DNA of 7,751 nt from Candidatus Nanohalarchaeota archaeon (GCA_003660865.1 QMVA01000063.1:1-7751); one strand, 5' to 3'; shown: positions 1-7,459, counted from the first letter of the stretch. The notes: generated by a model not told the origin, from the letters alone. Made by a program: numbers and translations.

Positions 1-366
1 CAAAATCCCGATAATCTTCCTTCTCCCATTCTCCATCTCAACTTCCAGAAGCCCCTTATTCGCAAGAGCAGGAATAATCGCAACCAGCGCAGTATCCGAC
101 CACGGCAATATAAAAAACATGACTTCATAATCCATCAGCCTGAAATCAACCTCCCCGAGATTATGCTTGGAATACTGCTGGATAACATCAAAAAACTCAT
201 CCATAGTCTCCCCCAGAATATTCCAGATACTCATAACCTCTTTTCTGAACAGGTTCGTATTCGGCACAATACCCTGCATCCCTTTTCTCACAAGCATACA
301 CGCATAAATATCTTCAAATTTCAGCATATCCTCAAGAATTTCAAGTATTTGATTTTCATGACCCAT
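1..366 (-). CDS. Roadblock/LC7-like domain protein, partial (C-terminus off left edge)
   Basis: An open frame of 122 codons runs on the minus strand from ATG at 366 to the window edge with no stop. The translation begins MGHENQILEILEDMLKFED and contains a hydrophobic strand pair (EVMFFILPWSDTALVAIIPA) followed by NKGLLEVEMENGRRKI. The helix, strand pair and C-terminal helix order with the GLLEVE.EN.RR signature resembles archaeal Roadblock/LC7 (LAMTOR-type) proteins, which in other systems regulate small Ras-like GTPases; a GTPase partner is not visible here. It has no signal peptide and is probably cytoplasmic. The start is well constrained: an in-frame TGA lies at 379-381, and the ATG at 359 is out of frame. 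On the coding strand it is G/T-rich, like the other minus-strand gene. Family assignment is from pattern memory, so moderate confidence; that it is a real gene is more certain. Confidence 0.72.
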   Translation of the reverse strand, partial: MGHENQILEILEDMLKFEDIYACMLVRKGMQGIVPNTNLFRKEVMSIWNILGETMDEFFDVIQQYSKHNLGEVDFRLMDYEVMFFILPWSDTALVAIIPALANKGLLEVEMENGRRKIIGIL

Positions 367-420
367 ACAATCAACACATCAATTTTTTCTCGAAAAGCAA
401 CAATAAAATATGGTGCTCTT

Positions 421-430
421 CATATATAAA
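421..430 (-). promoter_or_regulatory. TATA box of the Roadblock-like gene
   Basis: On the minus strand this reads TTTATATATG, preceded by a purine-rich AGAAGG that could serve as a BRE. Its centre lies about 60 nt upstream of the ATG at 366, so transcription would start near 399 and leave a leader of about 33 nt. A weaker second box, ATATTTTATT (402-411 on the minus strand), would give a leader of about 15 nt. No convincing Shine-Dalgarno sequence is visible before the ATG. Confidence 0.5.
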
Positions 431-700
431 CCTTCTGGTGATGTCCCTGACAAACAGTCACACTCTATAAACATCATTTCACGGATTATCCCTCTTCTGC
501 ATCTCAAAATCATATTTTTTCCAAACAGCCCTATCTGAACAGAACACATCATTCACTCAAAAAGAGTAAAAAACTTTCAACATTCACAAAATAAAACACT
601 TACGACTTTCATTCCCAATAATTTCCTTTCATAAACACACATAAGAAAACACAAAACCCTAATAAAGTTTCACTACATAGACCCCCCAAAACACCCCCCT

Positions 701-712
701 AAAAAAAGAAAA
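701..712 (-). terminator. Oligo-T terminator of the Ig-like surface gene
   Basis: Read on the minus strand this is TTTTCTTTTTTT, starting 17 nt after the stop codon at 729-731. Archaeal transcription commonly ends at such T-runs without a hairpin. A second minus-strand T-rich stretch at 559-573 (T6 then T5) could act as a backup. Position and base content are seen directly; function is inferred. Confidence 0.5.
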
Positions 713-728
713 CTGCAACCCCCAAATC

Positions 729-2705
729 TCACCTGCGCCCAAAAAACAACCACAACTTCTCAATCACCCAATCAACAAACGACATCTTCCCCCCGCTGCC
801 CATCATCACAACCTCATCCCCCCTCGCTTCAAGTTCCTCATCATAATCCTCATGTTCAGGCCTGCACACAAACTCCTCATCCCCGCACTCCACAACAAAC
901 ACATCAACCCTCCCAAAATAAGCAATCTGCTTCCACTCCCCTCCATCAACAACAACTCTTCTTCTCACCCCCGCCCTCCCCGGCGACAGCACAACAACCT
1001 CCTTCTCATGAGTTCCCCCATTCTCCAGAAAGAGATACGTCTTCCTATCCGTGGCATTGCACCACACCCTAAAAAAATCATCAACAACCTCCGGCTCAAA
1101 AACATAAATCCCCCTATCAATGACCCTCTCAACATCCCCCTTAACCTTCACCTTTACCTTAAGCGTATAATTTCCCGTCACATACCTCTGCATCCTGTTA
1201 GTAAGATTAACCACAACCAAATCCCCCGCGCCAATCACAATCCCCCTCTTATTCCCAGTCCACGACTTCTTCCACACACCATCCTCTGCAAGCCCTTCAC
1301 TCATCCGCGCCCTGCCGTCAATCACATAACTATAGACACTAACATTCACAGCAACCCCCTTATTATTCCGCATCTCAACCCCCGTCACAAACTCATCACC
1401 AAAAGAGACATTCTCCTCCCACGAAACAAACTCAACCACAAAATCCGGAACCTTCTCGGCCTTCTCAGCACCAGAATCCACATTTTCCTCATCCTTTTTA
1501 GTCTCCTTCTTCACCTTCCACTTCCACTTCGTCACAGTTTCAGTCTTGCACAAAGCAGACGACAGCCCCGAAAGCACAATCCTCTTAGTCTCCCGCACAC
1601 CCAGCCCCTCGACAATAAGTTCATAATTTCCATCCTTATACCTCTCATTGCAATTCGACTTAACCACAACAGGAACCTTAAGCGAATACTCAGTATACTT
1701 ATTCTTCAGGTGAACAGTAGACTTCTCACTAACATCAAACCCATCAGACGGCCGCTCCGCCCACACAGAAAGAGAATACTTCGAAGTATCTCCCCGGTAC
1801 ACATCGACACTAACAGAAATAATATCTCCAAACGTAGTCTTCACAGGACTCACTTTAGTAATCTCGATTATCGACTCACCCCGCGCACCCCCGTCCCCCT
1901 CCACCAAAGCACCCTTAACAAGAATCATACTCTCATTAAAATCATTCCCTGCATTGCTGTCATTGCACCCTGCATCAACAATCTCTGCTTTTACAACATA
2001 CGCCTCAGAATCAGAAATATCCATCGCCTTAGGATTATACGAACGCGTTTCAGAAAGATTCATGATATAACTCTTCTCATATCGCGCCTTCACAACATTC
2101 CCAAACAGATCCTCAATCCAGTAAGCAAGTATAAACCCATGCTCAATCCCTGAGTGGTTGACATCCTCTATAACGACCTTTATCCCAAGCGACTCACTGG
2201 AATTATAAAAAAACTTCTTAGTAGACACCCTGACAGAAAGGTCACACGAAAAATTACCAAAAGTAACATTCCCCTCATCATCATCCCCCGCAGTAACATT
2301 CAAAACAACAATCTTCTGGCACATCCAATTATTCGCCGCATCCGAATCATTAACAGAAACATAAGTGACATTAGCACAAATCGTATAATTCCCGGGAACT
2401 TTAGGCGTCCACTGGAATTTTTTCGTAACATGGCTCTTAAAACTATAATTCCCTTCTTTCCTGTAAACCCGTACACTCTCATTAAATATCTCGCGCACAA
2501 CCGTCACATTAACCCCGGGAGAGACAGTCTCATTACTCTTGATAATGACCTTATAACTATTTGACTTATCAAGCGTAAAATTATCCGGCGCATTAATCAA
2601 AACCTCAATATCATACACTCCCCCCGTAGCAGAAGCAACCGGGACCACAACCAAAAGAACAAGAACCCAAGCCAACACATAACCCCTTGAAATAAACTCA
2701 CTCAT
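729..2705 (-). CDS. Secreted, sequon-rich multi-Ig-like (CARDB-type) surface protein
   Basis: A 658-residue protein with a clear signal peptide (hydrophobic residues 9-24, likely cleaved after VASA at 26). The ectodomain looks like a string of beta-sandwich modules: about 30-137, 151-265, 276-380, 419-537 and 540-615. Modules 1 and 2 end alike (NDSDAANN / NDSNAGNDFN), a pattern common in CARDB and related Ig-like folds. A charged linker (about 392-418) separates modules 3 and 4. There are 21 N-X-S/T sequons, 16 of them before residue 260, so heavy N-glycosylation is likely. Nine cysteines (110, 129, 154, 247, 352, 386, 549, 607, 614) could form disulfides such as 110-129. The C-terminus is a short hydrophobic tail (FVDWVIEKLWLFF) ending GRR, too short for a standard transmembrane helix. 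Role is probably envelope structure or adhesion; the exact function is unknown. It is divergent from polB. The ATG at 2705 fits a TATA box about 27 nt upstream. Confidence 0.85.
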   Translation of the reverse strand: MSEFISRGYVLAWVLVLLVVVPVASATGGVYDIEVLINAPDNFTLDKSNSYKVIIKSNETVSPGVNVTVVREIFNESVRVYRKEGNYSFKSHVTKKFQWTPKVPGNYTICANVTYVSVNDSDAANNWMCQKIVVLNVTAGDDDEGNVTFGNFSCDLSVRVSTKKFFYNSSESLGIKVVIEDVNHSGIEHGFILAYWIEDLFGNVVKARYEKSYIMNLSETRSYNPKAMDISDSEAYVVKAEIVDAGCNDSNAGNDFNESMILVKGALVEGDGGARGESIIEITKVSPVKTTFGDIISVSVDVYRGDTSKYSLSVWAERPSDGFDVSEKSTVHLKNKYTEYSLKVPVVVKSNCNERYKDGNYELIVEGLGVRETKRIVLSGLSSALCKTETVTKWKWKVKKETKKDEENVDSGAEKAEKVPDFVVEFVSWEENVSFGDEFVTGVEMRNNKGVAVNVSVYSYVIDGRARMSEGLAEDGVWKKSWTGNKRGIVIGAGDLVVVNLTNRMQRYVTGNYTLKVKVKVKGDVERVIDRGIYVFEPEVVDDFFRVWCNATDRKTYLFLENGGTHEKEVVVLSPGRAGVRRRVVVDGGEWKQIAYFGRVDVFVVECGDEEFVCRPEHEDYDEELEARGDEVVMMGSGGKMSFVDWVIEKLWLFFGRR

Positions 2706-2727
2706 CCACAGAAATTATCACAACAAA

Positions 2728-2737
2728 CTTATATTTT
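2728..2737 (-). promoter_or_regulatory. TATA box of the Ig-like surface gene (leaderless)
   Basis: The minus strand reads AAAATATAAG, centred about 27 nt upstream of the ATG at 2705. That spacing places the transcription start at or next to the start codon, so the mRNA is probably leaderless. This also supports 2705 as the true start. Confidence 0.6.
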
Positions 2738-2800
2738 GCTATTGTGCCATAACAGGATAAAATCTCTATCTGAATCCCCGGCTCCCAAAATTCATAAACC

Positions 2801-2808
2801 TATAAAAA
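2801..2808 (+). promoter_or_regulatory. TATA box of polB (leaderless)
   Basis: TATAAAAA lies 22-29 nt upstream of the ATG at 2830, the spacing expected when transcription begins at the start codon. No Shine-Dalgarno sequence precedes the ATG. Together with the minus-strand box at 2728-2737 it makes a compact divergent promoter in the 124-bp gap 2706-2829. Confidence 0.6.
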
Positions 2809-2829
2809 TCTGCAACAACAACAATACTC

Positions 2830-5304
2830 ATGCTCTCCCACACCCACACATTCCTCCTAATAGACGCAGACTACACAGTAATCGACAACATCCCAATAGT
2901 TCGCCTCTACGGCCGCACAAAAGACGGTCGCTCAATAGTGGCCTTCGACAACACCTTCGAGCCCTACTTCTACGCCCTCCCAAAGCCCGGCGCACTAAAA
3001 ACCCTCCAAAAAAACCTGAAAACCCTCAAAATCACAACCGACACAGACGAGACAATCACAATCAAAAAAACAGAAACAATAAAAAAAACAATCGGGACAG
3101 AAAACGCAACCCTCCTGAAAATCTACTCACACATCCCCGGACACATCCCGAAAATAAAAGACGCAATAAAAGACATGCCCGAACTCGACAAAAAATTCGA
3201 ATTCGACATCCTGTTCTTCAGAAGATACCTCATGGACAAAAACCTCCTCCCCATGACATTCATAGAAGCAACCGGAAAAGAACCCGAACAACCCCTAAAA
3301 GACACAGTACAAAGCGATATAACCCTCCTCATAACCTCAATAAAAAACACAAAACAACAAAACTACACCCCCAAAATACTCTCATTCGACCTCGAGACAA
3401 TGCAGGAAGGCATAGCGCAAAAAATAATACTTGCAAGCATCTACACACAAGGAAACTACAAAAAAGTCCTCGCGTACGTTGAGGACAACTACCCCCACTC
3501 AACAATATTGAAAGACGAAAAAGAACTCCTCCAAAAGCTCGCAGAAACAATAATCAAAAAAGACCCGGACATCATCACAACCTACAACGGCGACTCCTTC
3601 GACATGCCAATAATCCACGACCGCTCAAAAAAATACAAAACCCCCATGATTCTAGGCCGTGACAAACGCGAAATAACCTTCCACTCACGAGGCCGCACAA
3701 CCCCTGCCGTAACCCGCGGCCGCATCCACATAGACCTCTACCAGTTCATATCCGTCATCATGCGCGCAACAATAAAATCCGAAGTGATGACACTCAACGC
3801 AATAGCCGCCGAACTCCTCGACGAGCGCAAAAAAGAAATGACATGGGACCAGATGAAAGAAAACTGGAAACACAAAAAAAACCTCGACAAATTCGCAGAA
3901 TACTGCCTCCATGACTCCCTAATCACATACAAACTCTCAAAACTCATCCTCCCAAACATCTTCGCACTCTCACGCCTCACAGGACAAATCCCCTCCGATG
4001 TATGCCGCATGACCTACGGACAGCTGGTAGAATCCTACGCCATGAAATCAGCATCCGAAAAAAACATAATCATCCCGAACCGCCCCACAAGCGAAACAAT
4101 CAGAGAGCGCCGCCAAATTGAATCCTTCACAGGCGCATTTGTGGTAGAGCCCAAGCCCGGCCTCCATGAAAACATAGCCGTCTTCGACTTTCGCTCACTA
4201 TACCCCTCAATCATCGTCTCCCACAACATAGATCCATGCACATTCATGTGCTCATGCTGTAAAACATCAGACACTAACCGCGTCCCCGGCACCGACTACT
4301 ACTTCTGCACAAAAAAAAACGGCTTCATCCCCCGGGCACTCGCAAGCTTAATAAAAAAAAGAATAGCCATAAAAACAAAAATGAAAACCACGAAGCCCGC
4401 CACCCCCAAATACACAGACCTCTACGCACAGCAATACGCACTAAAAACCGTCTCAAACGCATTCTACGGCTATCTCGGCTTCGCAGGCTCACGATGGTAC
4501 CGCCGCCAGTGCGGCGAATCAGTCACAGCCTTCGGAAGAGACTACATCCACAAAGTAATAGACCTCGCAAAAACCCACGGCTTCGAAGTAGTCTACGGCG
4601 ACACCGACAGCGTCTTTTTGAAACTCATAGACACAAGACAGGACCTGGAAAAGGCAGCAAAAAAATACCTGAAAGAAGTCAACAGCCACCTTCCCGGAAT
4701 AATGGAACTCGAATTTGAAGGCACATTCCGGCGCGGCATATTCGTAAAGAAAAAAACCGGCACCGGCGGCGCAAAAAAGCGCTATGCGTTAATAGATAAC
4801 GAAGGCAATCTAACCATCCGCGGCTTTGAAAAAGTAAGAAGAGACTGGTCAAAACTATCAAAAGACACCCAGGAAAAAGTCCTCAGACTAGTCCTAAGCA
4901 ATCAGGTAGACGACGCAGTATCGCACGTAAAAGAAGTAGTCATCCGCCTAAAAACAGGACAGGTCCCCCTCGAAGAATTGGGCATCTACACATCCGTCAA
5001 AAGAGACCTAAACGACTACGAGCAAATAGGTCCCCACGTCGCAGCAGCAAGAAAAGCCCAAAAAAGAGGCATCCAAATCATCCCCGGTCAGACAATAAAA
5101 TACATAATAACCGCAGGGAGAGGCACCATATCCGATAAAGCAGAACTAATCCAGTTCGCAAAAGACTACGACAAAGACTACTACATAAAAAAGCAGATAC
5201 TACCTGCGGCAATGAGAGCCCTCTCAGTATTCAACATAACCGAAGAAGAACTCATGTGTGAAGGCAAGCAAACCGCCCTTTCATCATTCGCCAAAAAATC
5301 ATGA
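2830..5304 (+). CDS. polB: Family B DNA polymerase I (replicative, 3'-5' proofreading)
   Basis: An 824-residue family B DNA polymerase, expected to extend primers at the replication fork and proofread. The exonuclease motifs are present: Exo I FDLET (D187, E189), Exo II YNGDSFD (N253, D258), Exo III YCLHD (Y358, D362). The polymerase motifs follow: a YxGG/A-like segment SFTGAF (432-437), motif A DFRSLYPS (D453), motif B K539-TVS-NAFYG, motif C YGDTDS (D591, D593) and KKRYA (649-653). All predicted catalytic residues are intact and no intein interrupts the motifs. The tail QTALSSF (814-820) is a PIP box for the PCNA clamp. Motif B has Ala544 where Ser is common. It is about 50 residues longer than Thermococcales enzymes, mostly from a segment of about 30 residues before Exo I (about 147-180). 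A Cys cluster (470, 474, 476, 477, 493) sits where Thermococcales enzymes have a disulfide. The ATG is supported by the TATA spacing. Confidence 0.97.
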   Translation: MLSHTHTFLLIDADYTVIDNIPIVRLYGRTKDGRSIVAFDNTFEPYFYALPKPGALKTLQKNLKTLKITTDTDETITIKKTETIKKTIGTENATLLKIYSHIPGHIPKIKDAIKDMPELDKKFEFDILFFRRYLMDKNLLPMTFIEATGKEPEQPLKDTVQSDITLLITSIKNTKQQNYTPKILSFDLETMQEGIAQKIILASIYTQGNYKKVLAYVEDNYPHSTILKDEKELLQKLAETIIKKDPDIITTYNGDSFDMPIIHDRSKKYKTPMILGRDKREITFHSRGRTTPAVTRGRIHIDLYQFISVIMRATIKSEVMTLNAIAAELLDERKKEMTWDQMKENWKHKKNLDKFAEYCLHDSLITYKLSKLILPNIFALSRLTGQIPSDVCRMTYGQLVESYAMKSASEKNIIIPNRPTSETIRERRQIESFTGAFVVEPKPGLHENIAVFDFRSLYPSIIVSHNIDPCTFMCSCCKTSDTNRVPGTDYYFCTKKNGFIPRALASLIKKRIAIKTKMKTTKPATPKYTDLYAQQYALKTVSNAFYGYLGFAGSRWYRRQCGESVTAFGRDYIHKVIDLAKTHGFEVVYGDTDSVFLKLIDTRQDLEKAAKKYLKEVNSHLPGIMELEFEGTFRRGIFVKKKTGTGGAKKRYALIDNEGNLTIRGFEKVRRDWSKLSKDTQEKVLRLVLSNQVDDAVSHVKEVVIRLKTGQVPLEELGIYTSVKRDLNDYEQIGPHVAAARKAQKRGIQIIPGQTIKYIITAGRGTISDKAELIQFAKDYDKDYYIKKQILPAAMRALSVFNITEEELMCEGKQTALSSFAKKS

Positions 5305-5324
5305 TCATTGCAACATTCCTCTTC

Positions 5325-5335
5325 AAATATAAATA
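5325..5335 (+). promoter_or_regulatory. TATA box of the Cys-rich surface gene
   Basis: AAATATAAATA is centred about 33 nt upstream of the ATG at 5363, inside the 58-bp gap after polB. Transcription would begin within about 8 nt of the start codon, so the mRNA would have almost no leader. This implies the gene has its own promoter and need not depend on polB transcription. No strong T-run terminator for polB is visible in the gap. Confidence 0.55.
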
Positions 5336-5362
5336 CCTGTCCAACTACATAAATTCATTACA

Positions 5363-7438
5363 ATGAAACACAAAACATTCATCTTGAGTATTGCATTAAT
5401 CTGCTTTTACTTATTTATTAGCACAACCTATGTCCAAGCACGAACATGCCCAGATTCTAATTGTGCTATCGGATCAAGTTGCGGACTTGATTGTTGTAGT
5501 TATTTGTGTGGAGCAGAATATCAATGTTATAAGTATGTTGTTGAATTGAATAAAACACTAAACGGTGCAAATTGCGGTTCTAGCTTCGATTGCCAGGGCG
5601 GCGCAATATGCCGTACTCATAACTGTTATAGATATACTTTTAACGGCTATAGCAATTGCAGGGATCCGCCTGTCAATTGGCTCGAGATCACAGGATGCCC
5701 GGCATTCAGTCAGTATATTGAGGATGATTCTATTAAGTATCCTGCAATTAACTGCTACTATTGCTGCCCGAAAAAAATACCTGAAGATTCAGCTTCACCA
5801 GGTAATCCTGCCGAGAGTGCTGAATGGCTCGGTAAATGTAATGTCGGCGCACAAAAGAGGGCAGTGTATGAATGTTATGACTGGTTCGGGGGATGTAAGA
5901 ATATTACAGGCGGTTCAGCATGTGATGTCAAGGGGGATTGCGATTCCTCAGACTGTCTGGGCAAGCCAAGCGCCATGGCTTTTGATTGTGTTGGTGGCTC
6001 TTGCAACTATGGTATTCCTTTAGGGGATACTGGAGAATGTGTACATTCTGCTTCTGCGGATGGCAAATGCAAGAGTGTAGGACGCGCAGGTACGACATAT
6101 CATATTGTCGTACTTTGTTGGGATCTCTGCGCTGACCCGTGCGAAGGTGTTACATGCCCTGCTTATTGTTCTGGAAATACAGCATTTAGTGGAGGTCATT
6201 GTGTTGGTGGTGGTTGTGTCTATACTTCTGATGATTGCGGTTCTTCGGGTTGTGTAGGTATGGGTACATATCGCAATAATTACTGCACAGGCGGCTCCTG
6301 CGCTCATACCGATTTTCCATGCGATCCTCGCTGCGACCATGGCAATCCCACAGCAACAATCACCGGTGCCCCCGCAGACTGGCAGTATGAAGATGCAAAC
6401 GGCGCCGTAGCCTGTACAGACCCGGAAGGCTGCTGTAATGCAATCTACCACCGGATTTACTCTGCAGAACCAACCTCATGCCCGTCAGGAAGTGCTGGTT
6501 ATACAATGGGAAATACATTTACAATTGACAATTATGCATGGGTCTGCGCCTACGTTAGAGATAAAGCAGGAAACTCTGGTGTGAGCCCCCCGCAGGAATT
6601 CAAAGTAGACAAAGTCAAGCCAGACATAACCTGCTCAAACTGCTACATTCCATATCCCGTCATCGGCGGCACTGACGTAACATTCAGACCGGTTGTAAAC
6701 GATGATGACTCAGGAGTCCAGAGAGTAAGAATCTGCGCAGATGCAGACTGCGCCACCCAGATATACTGCCAGAACAATGTATATGCTCCGGGAGGCACCC
6801 CTGTAGTTCGCGAATGCTCATATCCTACAGAAGACTGCATCTACTCAGAAAACGAATTCTATATAGAAGCAACAGATTTGGTCGGCAATGTGGAAGTCAT
6901 AAAAGGCGGCACATTCACCACAATTCTGCGCGACGGCTGCAAATGCGAAGACAGCAACGATTGCGAAACAGGTAAATGCATTGCCGGATACTGCCTCATA
7001 CCAGTAAATCCAAATATATCATTCACATCAAACACATTGACAGCAGAACTAGGCTCAAAAAACCCTGCCGTAATCTCAGTAAAAAACAACATGGCAGTCA
7101 GCGACACCATCAAAATAGTGATCTACGGAACACCTGAAAAAATACTCTTCTGGACAAAATTCACCAACAACGAACAGGAAATAGACATAAGCCTAAATGC
7201 CTACGAAGAAAAACTAATACCCGTCGAAATCTTCGCAGGCGAAATAGGCACATACAAACTAACAGCATTCGCAGAATCAACACTATCATCAACCCTTTAC
7301 ACAAGAGACGAGCAGACCATCCGGATAGTTCAGAAAGAACAGGGCGTCACCTCAAGAACCCCCGGCCTAAACATACTTCCTGTCATAATCCTGCTCCTCA
7401 TAGCTGCCTGCATCTCTACATCCAAAAGAATATCCTGA
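5363..7438 (+). CDS. Cys-rich, Ig-like membrane-anchored surface protein
   Basis: A 691-residue predicted ectodomain protein. Residues 1-26 form a signal peptide (cleavage near VQA-RTC), and residues 669-684 form a single C-terminal hydrophobic segment followed by a basic tail (SKRIS), so it is probably anchored with its bulk outside. Four zones are visible: a Cys-rich zone (27-327) with 39 cysteines, including three C-x10-C-x4-C repeats starting at C198, C269 and C297; two Ig-like modules (about 328-418 and 420-522), the first with the AxVRDKAGN-type edge of extracellular sandwiches; a small knot-like CKCEDSNDCETGKC motif (526-544); and a NEW3/CARDB-like sandwich (about 549-655). With 56 ectodomain cysteines, extensive disulfides are likely. 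Only three N-X-S/T sequons are present (63, 180, 551). Function is unknown, perhaps adhesion or envelope structure. The first half differs in base composition from the second half and from polB. The start fits the TATA box at 5325-5335. Confidence 0.85.
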   Translation: MKHKTFILSIALICFYLFISTTYVQARTCPDSNCAIGSSCGLDCCSYLCGAEYQCYKYVVELNKTLNGANCGSSFDCQGGAICRTHNCYRYTFNGYSNCRDPPVNWLEITGCPAFSQYIEDDSIKYPAINCYYCCPKKIPEDSASPGNPAESAEWLGKCNVGAQKRAVYECYDWFGGCKNITGGSACDVKGDCDSSDCLGKPSAMAFDCVGGSCNYGIPLGDTGECVHSASADGKCKSVGRAGTTYHIVVLCWDLCADPCEGVTCPAYCSGNTAFSGGHCVGGGCVYTSDDCGSSGCVGMGTYRNNYCTGGSCAHTDFPCDPRCDHGNPTATITGAPADWQYEDANGAVACTDPEGCCNAIYHRIYSAEPTSCPSGSAGYTMGNTFTIDNYAWVCAYVRDKAGNSGVSPPQEFKVDKVKPDITCSNCYIPYPVIGGTDVTFRPVVNDDDSGVQRVRICADADCATQIYCQNNVYAPGGTPVVRECSYPTEDCIYSENEFYIEATDLVGNVEVIKGGTFTTILRDGCKCEDSNDCETGKCIAGYCLIPVNPNISFTSNTLTAELGSKNPAVISVKNNMAVSDTIKIVIYGTPEKILFWTKFTNNEQEIDISLNAYEEKLIPVEIFAGEIGTYKLTAFAESTLSSTLYTRDEQTIRIVQKEQGVTSRTPGLNILPVIILLLIAACISTSKRIS
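5954..6040 (+). repeat. Cys repeat unit 1 (protein-level)
   Basis: This encodes residues 198-226 of the Cys-rich surface protein. Cysteines 198, 209 and 214 follow the C-x10-C-x4-C spacing, and the core reads CVGGSC. The next cysteine is 12 residues on (226), longer than in units 2 and 3, so this copy is the most divergent. Confidence 0.55.
6167..6253 (+). repeat. Cys repeat unit 2 (protein-level)
   Basis: This encodes residues 269-297. Cysteines 269, 280, 285, 292 and 297 show the spacing C-x10-C-x4-C-x6-C-x4-C, and the core reads CVGGGC. Its last cysteine is also the first of unit 3, so the two units are directly in tandem. Confidence 0.65.
6251..6334 (+). repeat. Cys repeat unit 3 (protein-level)
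   Basis: This encodes residues 297-324. Cysteines 297, 308, 313, 320 and 324 repeat the unit 2 spacing except that the last gap is one residue shorter; the core reads CTGGSC. The repeat ends just before the Ig-like module that starts at about residue 328, close to the point where base composition changes. Confidence 0.65.
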
Positions 7439-7451
7439 TTGGCCAACGATA

Positions 7452-7459
7452 GTCTATTT
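7452..7459. repeat. Target site duplication, left copy
   Basis: GTCTATTT lies immediately outside the left terminal inverted repeat. An identical 8-mer lies immediately outside the right terminal repeat at 7609-7616. The exact abutment on both sides is the hallmark of transposase-mediated insertion. Confidence 0.75.

Larger units (their letters stand above)
367..728. other. Intergenic A/C-rich gap between two minus-strand genes
   Basis: This 362-bp stretch contains the promoter of the Roadblock-like gene and T-rich minus-strand tracts behind the Ig-like surface gene. The plus strand is markedly A- and C-rich, including runs of C6 (682-687) and C6 (694-699). I see no convincing small gene, tRNA or repeat. 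The only longer open frame (552-379 minus, 57 codons) has unconvincing composition and overlaps the promoter. Confidence 0.6.

Noticed and set aside
478..494. TTTCACGGA near 478-486 resembles the inner end of the MITE terminal repeat and could be a second element remnant.
   Set aside because: Only about 9 bases match, no partner repeat or duplication is nearby, and a 9-mer match is expected by chance in this length.
379..552. A 57-codon minus-strand frame (starting MMCSVQIGL) in the same frame as the Roadblock-like gene, separated from it by a TGA at 379-381 and four codons.
   Set aside because: It overlaps the promoter of that gene, its composition is unlike a protein-coding sequence, and being in frame has a one-in-three chance. 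Stop-codon readthrough is not supported.
852..2153. Long plus-strand open frame (433 codons) opposite the Ig-like surface gene.
   Set aside because: Its translation is rich in Pro, His, Asn, Ile and Arg with no domain; it is a shadow caused by the G/T-rich codon usage of the minus-strand gene, which has a signal peptide and sensible modules.
2736..3482. Plus-strand open frame of 248 codons overlapping the start of polB.
   Set aside because: Low-complexity Lys/Asn/His/Arg/Pro translation produced by the A/C bias; the polB frame contains all expected family motifs.
4180..4650. Possible intein at PolB motifs A, B or C, the usual insertion sites in archaeal PolB.
   Set aside because: Motifs A (453), B (539-547) and C (589-594) are continuous with normal spacing, and no intein motifs are seen.
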